A DNA stretch of 60,000 bases from Glandiceps talaboti (lineage: Eukaryota > Hemichordata > Enteropneusta > Spengelidae). The notes below the pieces were generated by a model. It saw nothing but the letters and a program-made list of their open reading frames with translations. It had not been told where the DNA came from and did no database searches. How positions within the stretch are numbered: position 1 is the first letter of the stretch; every line of letters begins with the position of its first letter. The stretch lies in the NCBI RefSeq assembly GCF_964340395.1, contig NC_135554.1, positions 7,230,475 through 7,290,474 on the forward strand, given 5' to 3'. Positions 13,346 to 60,000 of the stretch are shown here, piece after piece. A program made the position numbers and the translations under genes.

Positions 13346-14319
13346 AGTGGAGACATGTTTTGAATTATAACATCCCAAACATTGTGCTTGTTGTCTGAGA
13401 TAACACCAACTATTTTCGGTATAAAATATGTTGTGTCTGTAAATCTTGATTGATTATCGCTGTTTGGAAACAATGTTGCAATTAAGCTCATGTAATAGCT
13501 CAGTAAAGATTTGTAAAATTTGTGATATTTGTAAATATGTACACAATACTCTTTCGATCACTGAGTGGCGTTTTCAAACGGAAAGAAACAGACTCTTCGT
13601 TCTGTGATACAGAGGTAGGAAAGATTCTACCTCCATGGTACAAACTTAAAGTCTACTTTCCAAACAACTATGATCTTGGTTGTAACCTATAATAAATACT
13701 TATAGATAAGGGGCTTATTAAGTTGAGTACATATGTTTGTTATCGATAACATTTGCATATTAAAAAGTACCCGTATGATACATAATCACTTGAACTGATA
13801 ACTGATGCCATGATGTAATTTATTATACGTACATTAAAATGACGCGGAAACCCATATTATCAGATCCATGCTGTCATGAATTTGTAATTACTGCGTTTTG
13901 GGGTTCAAACATGACGCTGTTTATACATATGTCGCCAAATACCTAGTTAGAGAAATGAATATCATCTTTTATAGATCACAGTAGATCACAGGCGTGTCAA
14001 GACAATAGGTACACTAATATCGTATGTCTGGAGATGTCATTCAAGTTAAAGTTTAGTATCCTTTGTTTCATTTCCATGACGTTCATAATTATGCACAACC
14101 TATTCTTATCTTAGGAAGTTCGTCTCATATGTGTGACTCATAATTGTTGTAACGACCGTAGCGTCGCAGATTCACTACTGGGTTTTGACCGCCGAGCGGT
14201 GAGCATCTCTACTGGCTCTGGCTTTGGAGTGAGGCCGTGAGGCTGAACTCATGGCTTTGATAAATAAAGTCTATGTTCCAGGTATACAACATACATCGTC
14301 TCTATACAGTTTTTCCTTT

Positions 14320-14320
<1 letters not shown>

Positions 14321-14386
<66 letters not shown>

Positions 14387-14424
14387 GCAGCAGCAGCAAC
14401 AACAACAACAACAACAACAACAAT
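14321..14424 (+). repeat. CAA/CAG trinucleotide array
   Basis: An (AAC)n run with four CAG-type units near 14386-14397. Confidence 0.95.
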
Positions 14425-14806
14425 ACTGGCTGATCTTAAGTTTTGATAATGCCACTAAATTTCAACAACATTAGAGGATGACTTTTAATGCCATTGAACC
14501 TTAACCTCATACTAGAATAGTTTAATTAATCAACGTGTCGTGTATTTATCTTAACTCAAGTAAAATGTTTATAAACTCAGCGCGTGTCCCTTTAATCACG
14601 ACTTATGAAAAACTATGTCCTCTGGAATTGTTAGAATTTATATAGCCGTCGATATGATTCAGTGTGGTTGAGAGATAGTAATAATACAATGATACCAGAA
14701 AATTACAGTGTGCACTATACTCAGCTTACAGTGCGCCCTCTAACACAAGTAACACAATTCTGCGTATCAAGATATACACTTGTATCTCAGACCATAGACC
14801 CTCCAT

Positions 14807-14866
14807 GGTGGAGGGTCTATGCTCAGACCACTACTTCGTTAGTGGTCTGAGCATAGACCCTCCACC
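14807..14866. repeat. Perfect 27-bp-stem hairpin
   Basis: Arm GGTGGAGGGTCTATGCTCAG...CACTA (14807-14833) pairs perfectly with 14840-14866 around a six-base CTTCGT loop. A third partial copy, CATAGACCCTCCATGG, precedes it at about 14793. Confidence 0.85.
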
Positions 14867-14926
14867 ATACCAAAATTATGTAAACTGTTGGGCTGATTAA
14901 TACTATTAAAAGTCGTTGGCAAGTTG

Positions 14927-15159
<233 letters not shown>

Positions 15160-15679
15160 AAACGTATTTTTTATTTCAATCAGACAACTCAACCAAAACT
15201 ATTTGTACATTTACCGAAAATTATTCCAATACCAAATACTAGACATCGCACATGTTAATTAAGGGTTTATTGTAATCAGATGTTGATCATGATCGCAATT
15301 GGAGTACTGTTTTTTTTTGGGTGCGAACCCAAAATCAATTTAATCTGTACAGTTCAGCTATGTACGCAAATATGTTGCTCTCTTGTGATTCAATACTATT
15401 CAGGGTGTACAATGTGACGTGTAAAATATATACATTTTGCAAAATATATAGTTTCAAAAGACGTTCCAGTTACAGCCAGTGTAACTTTAACACATTGATA
15501 TGGTTGGAAGTATTGTGCTGTTAGCATTCTAGTTCGTTGGATCGTAGGGTGAAAGAAGAACAACACGATTATCATAATTCTAAATTGGCATTACATTCTA
15601 TATCTTTATTAATTTTGTGAATCATGACATGACACATATCCATATTACCAATACTCTGCAGTACGTATTCACATGCATG

Positions 15680-16375
15680 GAACTGTTACAACTCAGTGAA
15701 TGGTCCATCCACAGAATTACAACCCTTCTCACTGAACTGTTACAACTCAGTGAATGGTCCAACCACAGAATTACAACCCTTCTCACTGAACTGTTATATC
15801 TCAGTGGATGGTCCAACCATAGAATCACAACCCTTCTCACTGAACTGTTATAACTCAGTGAATGGTCCAACCACAGAATTACAACCCTTCTCACTGAACT
15901 GTTACAACTCAGTGAATGACCCAACCACAGAATTACAACCCTTCTCAATGAACTGTTATAACTCAGTGAATGGTCCATCCACAGAATTACAACCCTTCTC
16001 ACTGAACTGTTATAACTCAGTGAATGGTCCAACCACAGAATTACAACCCTTCTCACTGAACTGTTACAACTCAGTGAATGGTCCAACCACAGAATTACAA
16101 CCTCAGTGAATGGTCAAACCACAGAATTACAATCCTTCTCACTGAACTGTTACAACTCAGTGAATGGTCCATCCACAGAATTACAACCCTTCTCACTGAA
16201 CTGTTGCAACTCAGTGAATGGTCCAACCACAGAATTACAACCTCAGTGAATGGTCAAACCACAGAATTGCAATCCTTCTCACCGAACTGTTGCAACTCAG
16301 TGCAAATGACTGCTACAACCATAGAATTATATCTCTTCTCACTGAACTGTTAAAATCTCAGTGAATGGTCCAAAT
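15680..16375 (+). repeat. 54-bp minisatellite
   Basis: The unit GAACTGTTACAACTCAGTGA...ATGGTCCAACCACAGAATTA...CAACCCTTCTCACT recurs at 15680, 15734 and 15788 onward, about twelve copies, with two shorter units near 16100 and 16245. Because 54 is a multiple of three, several frames on both strands stay open. Confidence 0.92.
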
Positions 16376-16476
16376 GTGACTGCGGCACTGTACATATTAT
16401 TGATATCTTGTTCGTACATTTGTATTTGAAGTTGTAACAGTTCACTAAGAAAGGCTGGTGTATAAAGTTACGTACT

Positions 16477-16527
16477 GTTGAACCTCAGACCGCTATATAC
16501 ATTCTCTATAGTGGTCTGAGGTTGAAC
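16477..16527. repeat. 21-bp-stem hairpin, related to the 14.8-kb hairpin
   Basis: GTTGAACCTCAGACCGCTAT... (16477-16497) pairs with 16507-16527 apart from two positions; the loop is nine bases. It shares TAGTGGTCTGAG with 14.8 kb. Confidence 0.7.
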
Positions 16528-17084
16528 GTCTACAGATATAAAAGGAAGTGCTGGTAAAGATGAGATATATCAGCACTGCAAGGTTAACATGACTTTGCCA
16601 ATTCGTCACAACAATTGAAAGTGATATGGATTGGTCGCGTCCGCTTTCTTGCATAGTTTATCTTTTACGTGCGATATTACAAATACTTGAAGCTGAAAAG
16701 ATGCAATCCCATGTATTCAAAAACTGCTATATGATGTCTTCGTATATCCAATCTCCGATTCGTTGTTCAAAGTTGTGTGCAAAAAAAGAAACATCCAAGA
16801 TTTTAGATTATGCTATCTAAGATCCTTACTTTACTTCCAATGTGTAAGATATATCATAGTCGTTGGTTGTGATCCGACACTTTAAGACGTTTGCGATTCT
16901 CAGAGCGATTCCACTTCCAAAACAGCCGTTCAGTGTTTACATGAAAATGTTGTACTTCTCAGTCGAGAAAATTAATATAGATACACGTTGTAACAAGCTA
17001 TTAGTCTGTAGAAACTATCCACTATTCCAAATAACATCGAAAGTTTAAGTTTAATAAGTAAGCCGGACACTGACCTGACCTAAG

Positions 17085-17150
17085 TGACCCCGTAAAAACA
17101 GCCTCATTTACGGCATCGTCCAAGATGCACTTATTTCGCCGTATCGCAAA
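17085..17150 (+). repeat. Dispersed repeat, copy 2 (short)
   Basis: AACAGCCTCATTTACGGCAT followed by CGTCCAAGATGCACTTATTTCGCCGTATCGC; a diverged middle part of the family. Confidence 0.45.
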
Positions 17151-17156
17151 CCCCCC

Positions 17157-17158
<2 letters not shown>

Positions 17159-17198
<40 letters not shown>
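17159..17198 (+). repeat. CAA array
   Basis: An (AAC)n run directly after a copy of the dispersed repeat. Confidence 0.9.
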
Positions 17199-18001
17199 AA
17201 AATCCCCAGCTGTGGAGAGTGCTACTTTGGTGAGTGTAAAGTTAGTCGATAATTAACCCATTTCTAAATGTGTCAACGTCCATGCAACGTTTTACACCGA
17301 TCTCTCGTACTTTGTCAGTCGAGTGGAAACTGGGTCACCAACTGACATACAGGGGTCATCACGTGATATGTTTCAAGAATTAAATCTTGGGTTTTTGATC
17401 GCTAATTGTGAAAGGAAATTGTAACCAAAAGTCGATCTAATGTTTCCATTTACCTCGAAACATATCAATGACACACACACACGTACAAATACATTTTAAG
17501 ATATTTGTATATATCGCTGTACATACACTTAACACCACTATATGCATTGGCAACTGTACGACTGGTCGGGTGACAGGGTTAAAACAGCAATAGGGAGCCA
17601 GTCATTTCTAAGAGTTGTTTTCGAGTCCCTACATACTATATATTCATTAGAAAATATTGTTACCAAATGTTTTGTTTTCATCTTCGTCCAGACAAGACAA
17701 AACAAACAAACAAACAAGCATACGTACGTACGTGTACGTACAAACAAGCAAACAAACGAACACATAAACAAACGTAAGCAATTGAAAACATGACAGACGT
17801 GTATTTATATCATGTACGACAGACACGTACCAAAACATACACAAACGCAACCAGTATTTTATTCCTACTTTACAAATTTCGACACTTTGCCTTTTCGCGG
17901 TCAAGGGTCAAGAGCCGTGTCGACATGTAAGGGATTAGCCAGTTTACACATGTTGACAACTGACGGACCAGACACCCAATGACTTATGTATTCTCCTCAC
18001 G

Positions 18002-18007
18002 TATAAA
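18002..18007 (+). promoter_or_regulatory. Possible TATA box of the Tie-like gene
   Basis: TATAAA lies about 250 bp upstream of the proposed start codon, in the context CACGTATAAATCACGCCC. Its distance would give a 5' UTR of roughly 220 bp. This is only a motif match in AT-rich DNA, so confidence is low. Confidence 0.2.
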
Positions 18008-18195
18008 TCACGCCCTGTTTACTCCTTCCCATGCTTGGTTATTCCTACGCATGTGCAATGCCATGTCCCAACCCTAATGATGTCACCAGTATTGCTTACG
18101 AACTCCCGAGATAGGCCGGATAACGTGGTTGTTATTTCGTGGAAGAAAAAAAAAACGTAAGAAGAAAAAGTTGAAGAAGAGGAAGCGTGCACGTA

Positions 18196-18228
18196 ATGAT
18201 GAAAAGAACTACCACTGGTACAGTCTAA
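18196..18228 (+). other. Short upstream ORF in the putative 5' UTR of the Tie-like gene
   Basis: ATGATGAAAAGAACT opens a frame of ten codons ending in TAA, 31 bp before the proposed receptor start. If the transcript begins near 18035, this would be a uORF. Its use is unproven. Confidence 0.25.
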
Positions 18229-18259
18229 CTGCCTGCTCTGTGAAAATTACAACGTGAAA

Positions 18260-55510
<37,251 letters not shown>

Positions 55511-56217
55511 AATATATTCGACAACAACTGTATGGGATAACTGCATTCCTACAAGTTATTTGAGAACTTCTACCACGCACTAGATATTGATTCCTGGAGT
55601 AAACAATAGCACATGATATATGTGCCTTTCATAATGATTAGTTTGCCTAGTTTGTATACAACAATTACAAAGAGAGCTGGACCTCATACTTGGTATACAT
55701 ATAATTTAGTGGCCACTATATCTGAAATTGCTAAGTGGTTGCATTGCCATTTGTATGTGTAATGTGATAAACTATCGCTAGATACTGTTTATGCTGTATA
55801 AGTACGTACGTACTTGGTATCTGCTATGTTCATAACAATACTAGATGTGGATTCTTGAACCTGTATGGAAAACTAAGAAATGCTATTCAAATGCCTTATT
55901 AAATGCAAAGTCTGTGCCTTGCTGGTCAAATATATTAAAAAATTGAATGAGATTGACAGTTTGAATAATCATGACCGGGAACGATAAGATGTTACGGAAA
56001 TGACAGGATTTTAAAGGTAAAAGAGCAAGCAAACAAGCTATTTAGATTGAGAGGTAGATAACTGGCAAACTGCATTTCAGACATTTTAATATCATATTTG
56101 AACATTGGATGTACCAAAAAGATATTACATTGTTATACATTCCACATACATATATAATGAGAAGAAGATTTACGTAATATTGACTAACTGGTACATTGCT
56201 CATAGAGCCCTTGTGAA

Positions 56218-56223
56218 TAAAAG
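56218..56223 (+). terminator. Candidate poly(A) signal of the Tie-like gene
   Basis: AATAAA about 710 bp after the stop codon; a second AATAAA lies at 56302-56307. Either could end the transcript. Choice needs transcript data. Confidence 0.35.
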
Positions 56224-57420
56224 CCATGTAAAGTGAGCATAGAAAATGGTAAAAAATGGTAAAAAATGGCTATATTGAATTTAAAAACAACCTGATATTA
56301 AAATAAAAGTAGTTTGAGATTTGTCAGAAATTGGGATTCAGTATTCTGTATCCTCGAATATATAGATCAAAGTCTGGCCTTATTATTGCGACTTGCCAAT
56401 ACGTCACTGCCTCTTATTACGTCACTGCCTCTCGTTACCATATTACAGTGTTAAAGCCCAGGTAACATTTGAAGTATTAGTATTGTAGCAAATCAGCGTA
56501 TATTTCTATTATCGAAAATGAACATCTGCAGTTTTAAAATTTGGATAAACTTTAAATGTAAGTAGCAAGTAGGTCCTAATTTGTATGTGTCATTTTGGCA
56601 ACATTTTGAAAATATTGCAAACATACTGTTTATATAGTACTAGAACTTTTTATAAGTATTTTGAATGTTACTGTTGTATTTGCTAAACACAGTTTACGTA
56701 TAGACATGCAACTTCCGCACAATAGATTCTTGGGGATGGAGGGGGGGGGGAGCGTGGCAAGGAGCAGGACTACCTTGATTGGAATTTATGGAACTTGGAA
56801 AATGGATTCATGGAACCTCGTAAATGGATTGACAATTTAAAGATATTGAATTCATAGAATTGGGGAAAAATAGATTACCAGAGCAGAAAATAACATTAGT
56901 TTTTTATGCCAATACCACAGCCGATGTCTAGATTTTAACTTCATTCAGTGTTTACACGATCTAAAGCTTGATTGGGATGGAAGCAATATTTACATAAATG
57001 TATATACTTATTTTTTTATTCATATTAATATTCGTGAATGCAATTATGTTACCAATTTGAAATTACACAAGACTAGGCAAACATAGTTAGAAATTATTAG
57101 AAATTAGATATTATTGTTATCGATTTCAATAAATTAGGTATGTACCTATATATGATTAGGTTATTAGTACGACAATACGTTTTATTCGCAGTGAGTGGAG
57201 TTAGCTTTGTTTTGTATGGTACCACCATACTAAATTGGAGTATGTGCACTCATAAGTCATCTTTCTGAGGTTGACATTTATTTTCAGATTAAGCAATTTG
57301 ATAAGGTGATTTATGGTCAGATATCGCAATTATTAATTTTTAACATTCCAGAGAATGTGAATGTTATGCAAATGTGTCTGTTTATTTTCCAAAACTTGCA
57401 AAAGAGTGTTCATTTTTTGG

Positions 57421-57628
57421 GATGTATGTATGTATGTATGTATGTATGTATGTATGTATGTATGTATGTATGTATGTATGTATGTATGTGTGTGTGTATG
57501 TATGTATGTATGTGTGCATGTATGTATGCATGTATGTAGGTATGTATGTATGTGTGTGTGTATGTATGTATGTATGTATGTATGTATGTATGTATGTATG
57601 TGTGTACGTGTGTACGTGTGTACGTATG

Positions 57629-57659
<31 letters not shown>

Positions 57660-57692
57660 GCAAGTGTGCGTGTGCGTGTGTGCGTGTGTGTG
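57421..57692 (+). repeat. GTAT array with GTGT/GCAT variants
   Basis: (TGTA)n broken by TGTG, TGCA and TACG units. Confidence 0.95.
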
Positions 57693-58635
57693 TCATCTTG
57701 TTTCGCAATTACTGTAATGATATGTAAATTAACCTTAACCTTGACCTTCAAAATCATAGAGGATGTAACTATGTATGGCTAATTTATTCATTTTCGATTC
57801 ATGTAGAATGATTGCATATTACACCATAGATATACTGTTCATTTTACCTTACGATCGATCAATTCAAGGTTGACGATGTTTACTGCATCTTGTACAAGAT
57901 ATAGTACATAGAGACTCAGCAAAATTGTCGTCAGCCGTATTACCAATTGTTAATTTTAAGCTTAGCCAATTATATATATCGTGAACGTGACCGAGCTTAT
58001 TTAAGTTCAGTGCATATATTTGCTATAATTACATACATATTATTTCAATGCAATGGTGTGCGCAGACATAATATTAGCCACAGTTGAATTTTGTAATTTT
58101 GTTTGAGAACGAAATTATTATGGATACTAATTGTAATTTTGATTCCCTTTTGTTTTGTACCTGTTTCAACCGTGTCCTTGTTTTAGCACCAAATAAACTT
58201 AAGCACAACGAACATACGTTTTGTACCGAAATCAAGTACATTTTTGTAATTAAGTTCTTGTAATTGCCATACCATAAACATACGTGTGTCAATTTTTATA
58301 AGCATTGGAGCAGTGTTTTGTGAGATATCGATTTACAGACACATACATAGACGGACTGACAAAACATGTTACAAATACCTTCCCGTACTGGAGGTAAAAC
58401 ATAAAAATATTGTTTCGTTTACTAGCCGAATACGGGTTCTATTCTCTATCGTAGTTCATGAGGTAACAAATTCTCGAGTGTATTTAACAATATATAAAAA
58501 TAGTATTGCATTACATGCAAACAACACATTGTTTTTTTTTATCCTTAATTGTAGCTGACGTTCGTATTTTTCCCTTACTGATGTCCCAGTTATTGGTTAA
58601 GACTTCCAAATTATGTACGTGTTAAATCACAGCAG

Positions 58636-58760
58636 TGAAACTGCCCAATGCATGAAATGGTCGCAAATGCAAATGCAAATTAAAGTAGATGAAGGTCTAA
58701 AAGGACCAAACTTTAAATTTTTGATGCAAGAGTCTTGAACAAGAGTCTTGAGACTGTGGG
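58636..58760 (+). repeat. Diverged fragment related to the 54.9-kb element
   Basis: GTGAAACTGCCCAATGCATG and later CTAAAAGGACCAAACTTTAA...AGTCTTGAACA resemble 54924-55065 in the same order. The ends with terminal repeats are not seen. Confidence 0.45.
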
Positions 58761-59174
58761 GGCAAATGAGTGACGGGTGATAGAAGGAAAGGCTTTGGAA
58801 CATCAGCACTACACTGCCTGCTTCCACTGATTAGGTGCTCACGACGTCCAACTAGCTTTTAACTTTACCGTATTGTACCCTTATTACTGTACTGTGTAGT
58901 TTCCAGTAATTTATACAAAACTTCGTTTTGTTTTTAAAATATGTTTTTATTGCAGTCAGAAGAAGCAGTTAACATCTTTCATTGGAAACATTTGGCTGGA
59001 AAAAAATTACATTTCAGAAATTAATTCCTATATAATTCCTTTACACTGTCACTGGACTAATACACTGAAGAAAATTGGCCCATTTTTTCAGTTTGCTTTG
59101 ACAATTGGCAATTAAGCATTCAGGTCGTTTTTTTATCCTGTGTACAAAAGATTTGAAGGATGTAAAGTCTGATA

Positions 59175-59277
<103 letters not shown>

Positions 59278-60000
59278 ACGACTGAAGTAAATGAATTTCT
59301 CTACGATCAACCAAAGAAATTAGTAGATTTACATATAATAACGTATCACCCAAAAAGAAGCTGCTCTGCTGAAACCATGGCACACACATGGAGGTGTTTG
59401 CCAAAAGGTTCTCCAAAAATGTCTTTTAATAACTTCACGGCTATAAAATAAGTGAACAATAATTTTATTGTTTCACTTTCCAGATAATAAAATGTACATG
59501 CAGGAGAAGGACTCTTAGGAAGAAAGGGACTCTTATTGGGATCATTTTTTCTTCCGTAAGGAAGAGATATATTTATGGGTGGAAGTCTGTGTCTGTGTGT
59601 CTGTCTGTCTGTCTGTCTGTGTCATCGTTTTCTCCATAACGGCTTGATCAATTCAAACGAAATTTTAAAGACGTATTCCGTAGGGTAATGGCAAGACTTG
59701 ATTAGGTTTTGGTAAAAATTCCGTGAATATTAATGAGCAATATACATAATTAATGGTTTTCGGTAATTAGGCTATATCTCAAGAATGCACACTTCAAATT
59801 CAATATAATCTGATACATGCATTTGCGAGCCCAACGCGCACTTGTCCTGAAAATATTATTGATGTAGCTTTTAGTTTTAATAAATTATTGGCATATTTTT
59901 GTAGGCCACTAAAAAGGAAAAAAATAGTTTCTCGTCAAGAAATGTTGTCTAAAGTGGTACGACGATGCGCTTATTTTTGTTTTACATTCTCAACAAATGT

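Noticed and set aside
14149-14280. GC-richer stretch with GACCGCCGAGCGGTGAGCAT and AATAAA nearby, considered as a SINE or tRNA-related sequence
   Set aside because: No cloverleaf or A/B box could be assembled, and no second copy was seen in the window.
15622-16109. CRISPR-like look of the regularly spaced repeats (also 10.3, 13.0 and 21.4 kb)
   Set aside because: The units are directly abutting minisatellite copies without unique spacers, in a eukaryotic genome.

Overview
This is a stretch of invertebrate animal nuclear genome. It is A+T-rich, with spliced genes, kilobase introns, GT/AG splice sites and many long tetranucleotide arrays (TGTA, CTGT, TCTA and similar). It holds no bacterial, viral or organellar gene layout. 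The large microsatellite load and the non-vertebrate versions of the genes suggest a lophotrochozoan such as a mollusc. An invertebrate deuterostome cannot be excluded from the sequence alone.

Two protein-coding genes are supported, both on the + strand. (1) 1-12515: the 3' part of a DMRT transcription-factor gene. Only seven bases of an upstream exon lie in the window, followed by an intron of about 11.5 kb and the last coding exon (11518-12515), which carries a DMA domain typical of the DMRTA (DMRT4/5)/DMRT3 group. The DM zinc-module domain must lie left of the window. (2) 18260-55510: a complete Tie/TEK-family receptor tyrosine kinase, reconstructed here as 22 coding exons and 1258 residues. 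In order it has a signal peptide, Ig, Ig, three EGF-like modules, four FN3 modules, a Ser/Thr-rich stalk, a transmembrane segment, a split kinase domain and a C-tail with one YVNM motif. Every exon joins its neighbour in a compatible phase. Compared with vertebrate TEK/TIE1 it lacks the third Ig domain, has an extra FN3 module and has a longer stalk.

The two genes are adjacent. Human DMRTA1 and TEK lie in the same band (9p21), and human DMRTA2 and TIE1 both lie on 1p. The window may therefore preserve an ancestral DMRTA-Tie linkage.

The rest is introns and intergenic DNA full of repeats: microsatellites, minisatellites with 39-90 bp units, short perfect hairpins, MITE-like inverted repeats, two remnants of one LINE family in opposite orientations, and a four-copy unknown interspersed repeat. 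The most striking is a 1232-bp foldback element (46455-47686) inside an intron of the kinase gene. Its arms are built from 20-bp tandem repeats around a 5-bp satellite core. It is flanked by a 6-bp duplication, and its exact empty target site is present 3.5 kb downstream in a second, identical copy of the host repeat.

I compared everything by eye. Domain calls rest on recognised family motifs, and no database search was run.
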